Source of the DNA: Kaistella treverensis
GTDB lineage: Bacteria; Bacteroidota; Bacteroidia; Flavobacteriales; Weeksellaceae
DNA length: 64,000 nt
Reading direction: 5' to 3'
Assembly (NCBI RefSeq): GCF_900114045.1
Contig: NZ_FORQ01000001.1
Location: forward strand, 372,001-436,000
Made by a program: the position numbers and the translations under genes. Below, one piece after another: positions 1 to 8,398 of the stretch. Under the pieces are notes generated by a model. It was not told the DNA's origin. It saw nothing but the letters and a program-made list of their open reading frames with translations, and made no database searches. The first letter of the stretch is position 1. Each line of letters opens with the position of its first letter.

Positions 1-211
1 TTTTCTGCAAATTTTCCGCAATCTGCGGATGGTTAAAAGTTTCGGTTTCCATCTTTTTGCAGGTCACACAAATGTCTGTATAAAATTCAATCAGAATTTT
101 TTTCGGAACAGTTCGTTGCGCTTCCACAGCTTCTTCCAACGTCATCCACTTAATCTGACCGGACGTAAAAATCAGAAAAAAAAGGGCTAAAAAGAGGGAA
201 ATTTTTTTCAT
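1..211 (-). CDS. Thioredoxin-family protein, N-terminal part (runs off window)
   Basis: An open frame of 70 codons starts at the ATG complementary to 209-211 and leaves the window. The first 18 or so residues (MKKISLFLALFFLIFTSG) form a signal peptide, so the protein is probably exported. It is followed by IEFYTDICVTCKKME, with a CVTC pair at residues 48 and 51 in the position of a thioredoxin-fold CxxC. The usual WCxxC tryptophan is replaced by isoleucine. A periplasmic thiol-disulfide role is inferred from the fold; the C-terminal part is not visible. It lies 29 bp beyond the end of the downstream-coded POT transporter on the same strand. Confidence 0.75.
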   Translation of the reverse strand, partial: MKKISLFLALFFLIFTSGQIKWMTLEEAVEAQRTVPKKILIEFYTDICVTCKKMETETFNHPQIAENLQK

Positions 212-240
212 TTGCTTTAGGATTAAGCCAGTTTTTCAGC

Positions 241-1752
241 TTACCGAACATCCTGCATCAATTTCTTAACCAAAGGGGAAATTATTATTAAAACAACACC
301 AGCAATTACAGCATATAAGCCAAGCTGCTTGTAACCTTCGGTATATGCCAAAAGCGCGTCCATATTTGTTGAGCCTTCTTTTGCGGTCGCCATGCTTGCA
401 CCGATAATACCGGCGACATACTGGCCGTATGCTGAAGCCAAAAACCACATTCCCATCATCATTCCCTGTAGTTTTTCGGTGGAAAGTTTGGTCATAATCG
501 ACAGGCCGATAGGAGATAAGCACAGTTCACCAAAAGTGATGACCAACAAAGCGATGGTGAAAATGTTCAATGAAGTTACACCTTGCAAATCAGCAAAAAA
601 CCTTGTCGCGAAGAGCACATAATAACCTAACCCGAGGAAAATAAAGCCCAGACCGAATTTAATTAAAGTATTCGGCTCCAGCCTTTTTTTGCTAAGCCAA
701 ATCCAGAATAAACCCAGAACTGGCGCTAGGAAAATAATGAAAAATGCTCCGCCGGAATTGTTCACGCCGTTTGGATCAAGTCCGAGTAAATCTTTATTTA
801 AATTGTTTGCAGCGAAAATGCTTAGTGAACCGCCTGATTGCTCGTAAATTCCCCAGAAAATAATGGAAAACATGATGAAGACAAGCGCCGCCCAAAGTTT
901 TTTTCTTTCGGAAGCTGTTACTTTGGACATTTCATAAAAGAGGTAAATCAGGGTTAAAGGACCTACGGTCCACATAAAATAATCGGTGTATTGCGGCACA
1001 GAAACCATGGTCATAATCAGCGGAACGAAAACCAAAGTCAGCGCATAAACGCCGTAAACTTTCCATTTTTCCATCGGAACAGAAGTTCCGTCGGCAAGTG
1101 TTTTCTGCGGCATTAAACCAATCGGCCCGAGACTTCTTTGTGTAAAAACAAAATTTATTAAGCTGATGACCATTACAATTGCAGCTAAACCAAAAGCAAC
1201 ATTCCAGCGTTTGTCTTCCGGAATCAGGCTTGAAAGCATTTCGCCTTTACCAATTGCTATACAAAGGTACCCGCCGAGCAGCGCGCCAAGATTTATTCCG
1301 GCATAAAAGAGGGAAAAACCTGCATCTGTACGCGTGTCGCCATTTCTATAAAGTTTGCCCACCATGGTGGAAATATTTGGTTTAAAAAAACCTGTGCCGA
1401 CAACGGTAAATGAAATTCCCAAAAAGAAAAAATCATGCGGATTAGTGGCTAAAATTAAACTTCCGACAATCATTAATAAGCCGCCCCAAAACAGCGATTT
1501 CCTGAAACCTAAAATCTTATCAGCGAAAAGCCCACCAACGAAGGTAAATGCGTACACAAAAGCCTGCGTAGCACCGTACTGCAAATTCGCCTGCTCATCA
1601 CCGAACTTCAGTTGCGAAATCATGAAAAAGACAAGCATTCCGCGCATTCCGTAGAAGCAGAACCTTTCCCACATTTCCGAGAAGAAAAGTGACCAGATTT
1701 GTTTCGGATATTTCCCCTTAAAATCCTGTATTTGTTCTAGTGTTAAATTCAT
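241..1752 (-). CDS. POT/PTR-family proton-coupled peptide transporter (copy 1)
   Basis: 503-residue inner-membrane protein of the major facilitator superfamily. The POT signature EMWERFCFYGMRG (ExxERFxYYG type) lies near residue 26, and GFFKPNISTMVG near 122 matches the second POT signature, which is enough to place it in the proton-dependent di- and tripeptide uptake family. About 12 to 14 hydrophobic segments cover the length, as expected for the family. It is the last of three paralogues in a row on the minus strand. A hairpin terminator separates it from the paralogue upstream, so it probably has its own promoter. Substrate range cannot be read from the sequence. Confidence 0.93.
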   Translation of the reverse strand: MNLTLEQIQDFKGKYPKQIWSLFFSEMWERFCFYGMRGMLVFFMISQLKFGDEQANLQYGATQAFVYAFTFVGGLFADKILGFRKSLFWGGLLMIVGSLILATNPHDFFFLGISFTVVGTGFFKPNISTMVGKLYRNGDTRTDAGFSLFYAGINLGALLGGYLCIAIGKGEMLSSLIPEDKRWNVAFGLAAIVMVISLINFVFTQRSLGPIGLMPQKTLADGTSVPMEKWKVYGVYALTLVFVPLIMTMVSVPQYTDYFMWTVGPLTLIYLFYEMSKVTASERKKLWAALVFIMFSIIFWGIYEQSGGSLSIFAANNLNKDLLGLDPNGVNNSGGAFFIIFLAPVLGLFWIWLSKKRLEPNTLIKFGLGFIFLGLGYYVLFATRFFADLQGVTSLNIFTIALLVITFGELCLSPIGLSIMTKLSTEKLQGMMMGMWFLASAYGQYVAGIIGASMATAKEGSTNMDALLAYTEGYKQLGLYAVIAGVVLIIISPLVKKLMQDVR

Positions 1753-1836
1753 ATTATTTTATAAAAAATAGTCGTTTTAGGCGGTAATAAATAGTTGGTC
1801 CAAGCTTTTTCCTAAATATGGAACACACGAAAATAG

Positions 1837-1866
1837 AAAAAACCACCGAATAATCGATGGTTTTTT
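1837..1866 (-). terminator. Intrinsic terminator after POT copy 2
   Basis: Arms AAAAAACCACCG and CGATGGTTTTTT pair with one mismatch around a 6-nt loop. On the minus strand the hairpin runs into a T tract, 23 bp beyond the stop codon of the gene ending at 1889. Confidence 0.75.
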
Positions 1867-1888
1867 GTATTAATTTAAAACGTGAATT

Positions 1889-3394
1889 TTAGTTCACACC
1901 GTGCATTTTCTTTTCTAACCAACGGCTCATTGCGAAAAGTACTGCAGCTGCAATACCACACATTACGATGAATACCAGGAAGAAATCGAAAAGGTTTTCA
2001 ATCTGGAAACCAAGGAATGAAGTCACTTTTGCTCCAGAACCTTCTTCGCCAGTTCCCGGAATCAAAGCTGAAAGCGTTCCCGCAAATTTATTCGCTGCCG
2101 CATTGGCTAAGAACCAGGTTCCCATTAATAAAGATGAAAAACGAAGTGGTGACAGTTTGGAAACCATTGATAGTCCAATCGGTGATAAGCAAAGTTCACC
2201 CATGGTGTGGATTACGTACAAGGCGATTAACCAGAACATAGAAACTTTGTCCATTGCGCCCATTCCGTACACTGCAAAGGCGATAACAACGTATCCTAAA
2301 GCTACAAGAGCTAAACCTAATGCCATTTTTTTCGGTGAAGAAGGTTCGCGGTTTCTGTTTCCAAGATTTAACCAAAGTGAAGAGAATAGTGGTGCCAATA
2401 AGATAATCGCCAGTGGATTTACAGACTGGAAATAGCTGGCAGGCATTTCCCAACCAAAAATGGTCCGGTCCGTCTGTCTGTCTGCGAAAATTGTCAATGA
2501 GGCTCCTGCCTGCTCAAATGCACCCCAGAAGAAGATTACAAAGAAAGCGAGGATAAAGATGACCATAATTCGGTCACGCTCTTCTTTTGAAAGTCCTTTA
2601 TCGGTTAATACGATTAACGGCATTAAAATCATTGCGCCATAAATTAGATATCCAATGATATCTAAATCGCTCTTGAACATGGTTTTAAAGTTCATGAAGA
2701 AGAAAATCATGGCAATTGCGCCGGCAACCATTCCGAACTGGGCGATCCCAAATTTGTTAGTTGGCAAACCGATAGGTTCTTTGTTTTCATCAACCAATAA
2801 TTTGTTTTTTTGGAGCATGAAGGTGATTAAACCGATTATCATCCCAATTCCTGCAGCTAAAAAGCCCCATTTAAAATCAACTTTTTCTGCTAATGTACCT
2901 GCAACCAGAGGTGCGAAGAACGCTCCCAAGTTAATTCCCATGTAGAAAATAGTGAAGGCTGAATCTACTCTTCGGTCGCCTTTTGGATACAACTGGCCCA
3001 CCATGGTGGAAATATTTGGTTTGAAAAATCCATTACCAATAATCAAAAGTGTAAGTCCGACCCACATTAGCGTGATTGCGCTCGCGCCGGAAGTAGAAGC
3101 TGAAAAGAACATGAAAAACTGACCCAAAGCCATCAAAATACCACCAATTTCAATACTTCGGCGGTTTCCTAAAAAGCGGTCAGATAGATAACCTCCCAAA
3201 AGCGGTGTTAAATAAACCAAGCCGGTATAACTTCCATAAATCTCGGAGGCTTCGGCATCGCCCATTAAAAGCATTTTGGTCATATACAGAACGAAGATCG
3301 CTCGCATTCCGTAGTAGCTGAAACGCTCCCACATTTCGGTCATGAACAAAAGGTACAATCCCTTCGGGTGGCCTTTCTGTACTGTGTTATCCAT
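1889..3394 (-). CDS. POT/PTR-family proton-coupled peptide transporter (copy 2)
   Basis: 501-residue membrane protein with the POT motif EMWERFSYYGMRA near residue 20 and GFFKPNISTMVG near 122. It keeps the ExxER proton-coupling motif and the second POT signature and is clearly paralogous to its two neighbours. Predicted function is proton-driven uptake of small peptides across the inner membrane. A TATATTTG -7 box lies about 35 bp upstream of the ATG on the minus strand, and terminators flank the gene on both sides, so it appears to be a single transcription unit. Confidence 0.94.
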   Translation of the reverse strand: MDNTVQKGHPKGLYLLFMTEMWERFSYYGMRAIFVLYMTKMLLMGDAEASEIYGSYTGLVYLTPLLGGYLSDRFLGNRRSIEIGGILMALGQFFMFFSASTSGASAITLMWVGLTLLIIGNGFFKPNISTMVGQLYPKGDRRVDSAFTIFYMGINLGAFFAPLVAGTLAEKVDFKWGFLAAGIGMIIGLITFMLQKNKLLVDENKEPIGLPTNKFGIAQFGMVAGAIAMIFFFMNFKTMFKSDLDIIGYLIYGAMILMPLIVLTDKGLSKEERDRIMVIFILAFFVIFFWGAFEQAGASLTIFADRQTDRTIFGWEMPASYFQSVNPLAIILLAPLFSSLWLNLGNRNREPSSPKKMALGLALVALGYVVIAFAVYGMGAMDKVSMFWLIALYVIHTMGELCLSPIGLSMVSKLSPLRFSSLLMGTWFLANAAANKFAGTLSALIPGTGEEGSGAKVTSFLGFQIENLFDFFLVFIVMCGIAAAVLFAMSRWLEKKMHGVN

Positions 3395-3480
3395 AATTTT
3401 TCAGTGTTAATTATTTGTTAAGATTAGCAAATATAGTTTTTTTTGGGTTTTTACAAACATATTTCACAATATTAAACAAA

Positions 3481-3507
3481 AAAACCGCAGAATTGTTCTG
3501 CGGTTTT
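3481..3507 (-). terminator. Intrinsic terminator after POT copy 3
   Basis: Perfect 12-bp stem, AAAACCGCAGAA and TTCTGCGGTTTT with loop TTG, followed on the minus strand by more T residues. It lies 21 bp past the stop codon of the gene ending at 3528. Confidence 0.9.
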
Positions 3508-3527
3508 AGCGTTAAAGAAAATTAGCC

Positions 3528-5207
3528 TTAATTCACCCCTTTTTCTTTCATAATCTTGTTCAATCTTTTCAGGATTGATAAGCCCAGCAAAGTGGCGAGC
3601 AACAGCAAGCCAAAGTTTACGATGAAGAAATTGGCTTTGTTGTCATATTCATACCAGAAACTTGCAAGTACACCCGAAAGCTTATTACCGATGGAGGTTG
3701 AAAGGAAAAATCCGCCCATCATCAAAGCCGTAATTCGCGGTGGTGAAAGTTTTGAAACCAGTGAAAGTCCCATCGGTGAAAGACACAGTTCGCCTAGTGT
3801 AATTACACCATAAGAAGCGATAAGCCAAATCGCGGAAACCTTTACCAAACCATTATCTCCGGCATACACTGCGCCAACCATCACGAGACACGAAAGTGCT
3901 GAAATGAAAAGCCCTAAAACAATTTTACCAGGCGTTGTTGGTTCTTTACCTTTTCTGCGCAGATACATGAAAAAGCCAACAACTACAGGCGTGAGCAAAA
4001 TTACCCACGCCGGATTTATCGACTGGAATAGTTCGGTGTTATAGAGCGCAATTTCCTTTTGCGGATTTTCAGCTAAATGCGCTTTCTGCTCTTCAGAAAT
4101 ATTGCGGAAATAGATGTCTGGTGCTACTTCTTTCTTCGGTTCGCCATTTGCATCTTTTTCGGCTCTGTACTGGTCATCGTAAACCGAAACTTCCTTCATT
4201 TCGTAGGTTTTTCCCTGTACGCCGTCTTTACCGTCAATTAAATTAATTGCACGCAGCGGTTCAACAAAAGGCGCCGGAATAGAACGGTCGGTATAGTTTT
4301 TCGCCCAGCGGGTTAATGCTGTTCCATTTTGCTTGAAAACCGCCCAAAACATCACGCTGACCGCAAAAATGGCAAGCAATGCGCCGATCGGTCTTTTGTC
4401 TTCTGAATTTGCTTTTACATACAGCATTACGTAGAAATAAATCACCGGAATACAGGCAAAAATAAAGGCGTCGGTAGAATCGCTGCCGAAAATATTATTC
4501 GGGATCATCCAACCGATAAAACCAGCGACAATTGCAGGTAAAAATACCTTAATTAAAATGTCGGAAATTTTGGTGTCACCTTCCTGCGAAGGTTTCAAAA
4601 TATTAGCTTCTAAAATATGTCTTCTTCCCATGGTGAAAACAATCAAACCGATGAACATTCCTGCACCAGCCGTCATAAAAGCTGGTCCCCAACCATATTT
4701 ATTCCGCATAAAAGCGGCAATAATATTACAGATAAAGGCACCGATATTAATCCCCATATAAAAAATATTATAGCCTGCATCTTTATTTTCTTTGTAAGGT
4801 TCTTCGTTATAAAGATTTCCTAAAAGCGTGGAAATACTTGGTTTAAAGAAACCGTTTCCTAAAATAACCAAACCTAACGAAGCGTAAAAAAGTGGTAATT
4901 CTTTGAACAAGCCCACGCCCAAATATCCGAGTCCCATTAATATTCCACCAATATAAATTGCCTTGATATAACCTAAAACTTTGTCCGCTAAAAATCCGCC
5001 GAGGAAAGGCGTTAAATAGGTCAAAGCGATGAAAGTCCCGAAGATATCATCGGCGCTTTTATCACTGAAGGCAAGGCCGCCTTTTTCACTGTCGATCATG
5101 TACAGAACAAAGATTCCGAGGATCAGATAGTATCCGAAACGCTCCCACATTTCCGTAAAAAATAAATACGGCAATCCTTTCGGATGTTTTCTGGTCGATT
5201 TTTCCAT
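3528..5207 (-). CDS. POT/PTR-family peptide transporter (copy 3, with enlarged loop)
   Basis: 559 residues, about 57 longer than its two neighbours. The N-terminal motif is EMWERFGYYLILG: ExxER is intact, but the Gly-Met-Arg that follows YY in the other copies is replaced. GFFKPSISTLLG matches the second POT signature. The extra length is a charged hydrophilic stretch at about residues 318-385 (containing DDQYRAEKDANGEPKKE), at the point where copy 2 has only a short loop between membrane segments. It is expected to face the periplasm. Proton-coupled peptide uptake is the likely role; the insertion suggests a different specificity or a partner, which is inference. Confidence 0.92.
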   Translation of the reverse strand: MEKSTRKHPKGLPYLFFTEMWERFGYYLILGIFVLYMIDSEKGGLAFSDKSADDIFGTFIALTYLTPFLGGFLADKVLGYIKAIYIGGILMGLGYLGVGLFKELPLFYASLGLVILGNGFFKPSISTLLGNLYNEEPYKENKDAGYNIFYMGINIGAFICNIIAAFMRNKYGWGPAFMTAGAGMFIGLIVFTMGRRHILEANILKPSQEGDTKISDILIKVFLPAIVAGFIGWMIPNNIFGSDSTDAFIFACIPVIYFYVMLYVKANSEDKRPIGALLAIFAVSVMFWAVFKQNGTALTRWAKNYTDRSIPAPFVEPLRAINLIDGKDGVQGKTYEMKEVSVYDDQYRAEKDANGEPKKEVAPDIYFRNISEEQKAHLAENPQKEIALYNTELFQSINPAWVILLTPVVVGFFMYLRRKGKEPTTPGKIVLGLFISALSCLVMVGAVYAGDNGLVKVSAIWLIASYGVITLGELCLSPMGLSLVSKLSPPRITALMMGGFFLSTSIGNKLSGVLASFWYEYDNKANFFIVNFGLLLLATLLGLSILKRLNKIMKEKGVN

Positions 5208-5270
5208 AAAGTTTTTAATTTTCTCAAAAATAGGATTTTTTATTGAATACCAAAACCACGGTGAACTTTA

Positions 5271-5300
5271 AAAAATTCGCCGTTAAAAAGGCATTTTTTT
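5271..5300. repeat. Single copy of the short GCCG/GGC palindromic repeat
   Basis: AAATTCGCCG TTAAAAA GGCATTTTTTT lies between the third POT gene and the peptidase terminator. It matches the intergenic palindrome family seen as a tandem array at 60116-60335 and singly elsewhere in this window. Confidence 0.55.
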
Positions 5301-5407
5301 CTAATTTGCTGAATATTAAAAAAGTGAAACTGAATTTTTTCGGCCATATTCCGACCAATTTTTTGCTTATGGAAATTTCAAAAAAATACTGGTTTTACCG
5401 GCAAAAA

Positions 5408-5433
5408 AAAGCCGCTCAGATTTGAGCGGCTTT
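5408..5433 (-). terminator. Intrinsic terminator of the dipeptidyl peptidase gene
   Basis: Perfect 11-bp stem AAAGCCGCTCA / TGAGCGGCTTT with loop GATT, followed on the minus strand by a run of T. It lies 20 bp past the peptidase stop codon. Confidence 0.9.
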
Positions 5434-5452
5434 AAGTTTAATTTAAACGAGA

Positions 5453-7579
5453 TTAAAGATTTTCCAAAATGAAATTCGTCATCTTCTGGTAAAGTTGTGG
5501 TCTCGTCTGTCCACCGAAAATACCGTGGTTTTTATCCGGATACGCCATAAATTCAAACTGTTTTTTGTTCTGAATCAATGCTTCCGAAAACTCCATTGAA
5601 TTCTGGAAATGTACGTTATCATCGGCCGTACCGTGAATAAGCAAAAATTTTCCTTTCAAAAGCTGGGCATAACTCGTTGGTGAGTTGTCATCGTAACCTT
5701 TCGGATTTTCCTGCGGCGTTCTCATGAATCTTTCGGTGTACACCGTATCGTAATATCTCCAGTTGGTTACTGGCGCCACGGCGATTCCGGTTTTGAAAAC
5801 ATCAGCACCTTTTGTCAACGCTAAAGACGCCATATAACCACCGTAACTCCAGCCGAAAATCCCGATACGGTCTTTGTTGATGTACGGTTGTTTTCCGAAC
5901 CATTTTGCAGCAGCAATTTGGTCTTCAATTTCATATTTTCCGAGGTTTAAATAAGTAACTTTTTTATAATCGGTTCCTTTGTAGCCAGTTCCGCGACCAT
6001 CAACACACGCCACGATATAACCTTGCTGAACGAGGTGATTAAACCATAAACCATTTCCTGTATCCCAGGAATTAGTCACTTGCTGCGAGCCCGGCCCGGA
6101 ATATTGGAACATAAACAGCGGATATTTTTTCGCCGGATCGAAATCTTTCGGTTTCATAATCCAGGCGTTCATTTGGTCGCCGGCTTCATTTGGAATGGTG
6201 AAAAATTCTTTAGTCACCATATTGTCAGCTTCCAATTTTTTCAGTTGTTCCTGATTATTCTGAAGTTCTTTCAGCACTTTTCCGTTTCCGTCTTTCAAAA
6301 CATACGTGTAAGGTTTTTGTGCTGAAGATGAGGTTTCAATGAAATAATTAAAATTCTGGCTGAAATTTGCACTGTTTGTGCCGGAATTATTTGAAATTAC
6401 GGTGGATTTTCCGGTATTGATATTTACTTTCGAAACCACTTTATTAATGCTTCCCAACTGAGTTGTCTGGATGAAAACCTCGTTTGTTTTCGGGCTGTAG
6501 CCGTAGTAATTGGTTACTTCCCAGTTTCCGTTGGTGATTTGCTTTTTCAACTTTCCATTTTGATCGTACCAGTAAAGATGTCGGTTACCGTCGCGCTCAG
6601 CGCCCCAAATAAAAGAATTGTCATCTAAAAATTCCAAGGTCACATTGTCGGTATCAATCCATCTTTTGTCGGATTCTGTGAAGAGTTTGGTCACATTTCC
6701 GGTTTTGGTATTCACCTTTAAAACATCGGAAGCATTTTGCAGTCTTTCTGAAGTGATTAAAATAATTTCATCAGCTTTTGCCGTGTGATATACATTTGGA
6801 ATGTAATAATTTTTGAAGTTGGAAAGGTTTAAAGCAATGGTTTTAGCATTATCCAAACGGAAAAGTTGTGCTGAAACAACCGAGTTTTTTTCACCCGCTT
6901 TCGGATATTTAAAACGCATTTCCGACGGGTAGAGCTGCTTTTCGTAAATCGGGATGTACATTTCCGGAACTTGTGATTCATCAGATTTTACAAAAACAAT
7001 AGCGTCAGAATTTTTTGTCCATTCATACAATCTCGCGTGCCCGAATTCTTCTTCATAAACCCAATCTGCAAGTCCGTTCAGAATTGAATTTTTCTTGCCG
7101 TCGGTGGTGATTTTTACAATATTTCCAGAGTTTAAATCCTGATAAAAAAGATTATTATCTGCCACGAAAGCTACTTTGGTGCCGTCTGGTGAAAAAGTGG
7201 GTTCCTGAACGAAATTTCCGCCGTTTAAATTCACTATTTTTCCGGTTTTCAAATCGCGGACGTCAAACTTTCCTAAAAATGAATGACGGTAAATTGGCTG
7301 ACTCTCCTTTAATAATAAAATCTTGGATTCATCATCATTAAAAATATACGACTGGAAGTTGCCTTCCACGATATTTCCGTCTTTTTTGGTGGTTTTATAG
7401 GAATATTTTGCGATTCCATCAGGTTCGATAACGACATAATTTTCGCCGTTTTTTAGCGAAGAAATTCCAGAAATTCCTTTGCCGCGGTAATAACCAGAGT
7501 AAATTTTGTCTAAAGTTATCGTCTGCGAGAAAAAGGAAACCGAGCTAAAAATAGCCAGCGAAATGAGGATTTTTTTCAT
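5453..7579 (-). CDS. S9-family dipeptidyl peptidase IV-like protease, exported
   Basis: 708 residues with a signal peptide (MKKILISLAIFSSVSFFSQ), an N-terminal beta-propeller region up to about residue 450 and a C-terminal alpha/beta hydrolase domain. The nucleophile motif GWSYGG places Ser578; HGTADDNVHF supplies the acid at 653/654; KNHGIF supplies His685. The sequence YEEEFG in the propeller matches the double-Glu motif that binds the free N-terminus of substrates in DPP-IV. It should release dipeptides from peptides in the periplasm or at the surface, which suits the three peptide transporters next to it. A TATCTTTG -7 box lies just upstream on the minus strand. Confidence 0.93.
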   Translation of the reverse strand: MKKILISLAIFSSVSFFSQTITLDKIYSGYYRGKGISGISSLKNGENYVVIEPDGIAKYSYKTTKKDGNIVEGNFQSYIFNDDESKILLLKESQPIYRHSFLGKFDVRDLKTGKIVNLNGGNFVQEPTFSPDGTKVAFVADNNLFYQDLNSGNIVKITTDGKKNSILNGLADWVYEEEFGHARLYEWTKNSDAIVFVKSDESQVPEMYIPIYEKQLYPSEMRFKYPKAGEKNSVVSAQLFRLDNAKTIALNLSNFKNYYIPNVYHTAKADEIILITSERLQNASDVLKVNTKTGNVTKLFTESDKRWIDTDNVTLEFLDDNSFIWGAERDGNRHLYWYDQNGKLKKQITNGNWEVTNYYGYSPKTNEVFIQTTQLGSINKVVSKVNINTGKSTVISNNSGTNSANFSQNFNYFIETSSSAQKPYTYVLKDGNGKVLKELQNNQEQLKKLEADNMVTKEFFTIPNEAGDQMNAWIMKPKDFDPAKKYPLFMFQYSGPGSQQVTNSWDTGNGLWFNHLVQQGYIVACVDGRGTGYKGTDYKKVTYLNLGKYEIEDQIAAAKWFGKQPYINKDRIGIFGWSYGGYMASLALTKGADVFKTGIAVAPVTNWRYYDTVYTERFMRTPQENPKGYDDNSPTSYAQLLKGKFLLIHGTADDNVHFQNSMEFSEALIQNKKQFEFMAYPDKNHGIFGGQTRPQLYQKMTNFILENL

Positions 7580-7693
7580 AATTAAATAGGATAATTTTCA
7601 AAGATAATAAAATAACCAAAACGCGGCGAACTTCTGCTATCATTATCTTGGCAAAATTATTGATGTATCGAAGCACATTAAAAAAACGAAATT

Positions 7694-8167
7694 ATGGAAA
7701 CTTTTGACAGTGATAAACTGGTAAAATATGAGATCGATGACCAAAAACTTTATGTTGGTTTTCCCACATTTCAGGCGGCTGAAGAATATGCAGCGCAAAA
7801 TTTAGGTGAACTGGTGGAAGTTGCTTTTACCGATGGAAATGATAATCCGCGGGTGACCAATGAAGTAGGTTTGGTGAACCGGAAACTACATTTTAATGTT
7901 CAGGCTGGGCCGGAATATCGTTTCATTCACTCGTCCGATCCGGATTTTAAAGATTATGCGGATCATCTGCAGGAAATCCAGTCGGATTTGCGCGAAAAAA
8001 GCCCGGAGGAAATATACATCACCGATGCAGAACCGCAAATGACGGAAGATCCGATTATCGTTTTGAAAAATGACCAGTTTGAATCCATCACATCGCGCGA
8101 AAGATCAAAATATTTAAAACATGCAAATGTTTATGAAATAGGTGTTTTACGGAATTCTAACCATTAA
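7694..8167 (+). CDS. Conserved-looking hypothetical protein, 157 aa
   Basis: Soluble 157-residue protein with no signal peptide or membrane segment and many acidic residues. I do not recognise a domain. Mixed alpha/beta content is suggested by alternating hydrophobic stretches (KLHFNVQAG, DPIIVLKND). It is divergent from the peptidase gene and followed after 11 bp by a small Lys-rich gene, so the two are probably co-transcribed. Codon use resembles the neighbours. Function unknown. Confidence 0.75.
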   Translation: METFDSDKLVKYEIDDQKLYVGFPTFQAAEEYAAQNLGELVEVAFTDGNDNPRVTNEVGLVNRKLHFNVQAGPEYRFIHSSDPDFKDYADHLQEIQSDLREKSPEEIYITDAEPQMTEDPIIVLKNDQFESITSRERSKYLKHANVYEIGVLRNSNH

Positions 8168-8178
8168 AATACAGCAAA

Positions 8179-8364
8179 ATGGCAGAAAAAAAATATTCAA
8201 AAAAAGCGCAGGACAAAATTGAAAAAGTGATGCATGAGTTCAAAGAAGGAGAGCTGAAATCTTCTTCAGGCGACAAAGTAACCAACCGCAAACAGGCGGT
8301 GGCAATTGGCATTTCCGAAGCAAAAGAAGACGGATTGAAAGTGCCAAAACAGAAAAAGAAATAA
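8179..8364 (+). CDS. Small Lys-rich DUF6496-type protein
   Basis: 61 residues, very basic, with a central KVMHEFKEGELKSSSG and KQAVAIGISEAK stretch that resembles DUF6496-type small proteins of Bacteroidota and Proteobacteria. No signal peptide. It follows the 157-aa gene by 11 bp and is closed by a bidirectional terminator, so it is the last gene of a two-gene unit. Nucleic-acid binding is possible from its charge, but nothing in the sequence proves it. Confidence 0.75.
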   Translation: MAEKKYSKKAQDKIEKVMHEFKEGELKSSSGDKVTNRKQAVAIGISEAKEDGLKVPKQKKK

Positions 8365-8365
8365 T

Positions 8366-8398
8366 AAAAAATTACCGCATTTAAGCGGTAATTTTTTT
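8366..8398. terminator. Bidirectional terminator between convergent genes
   Basis: Perfect 12-bp stem AAAAATTACCGC / GCGGTAATTTTT with a 7-nt loop; T tracts on both strands. It serves the small plus-strand gene and the minus-strand AAA ATPase. Its core resembles the ACCGC/GCGGT palindromes of the intergenic repeat family. Confidence 0.85.

Noticed and set aside
5243-5425. 60-codon ORF between the POT and peptidase genes
   Set aside because: Phe/Lys-rich translation of AT-rich spacer that includes a palindromic repeat and a terminator; no promoter or homology.
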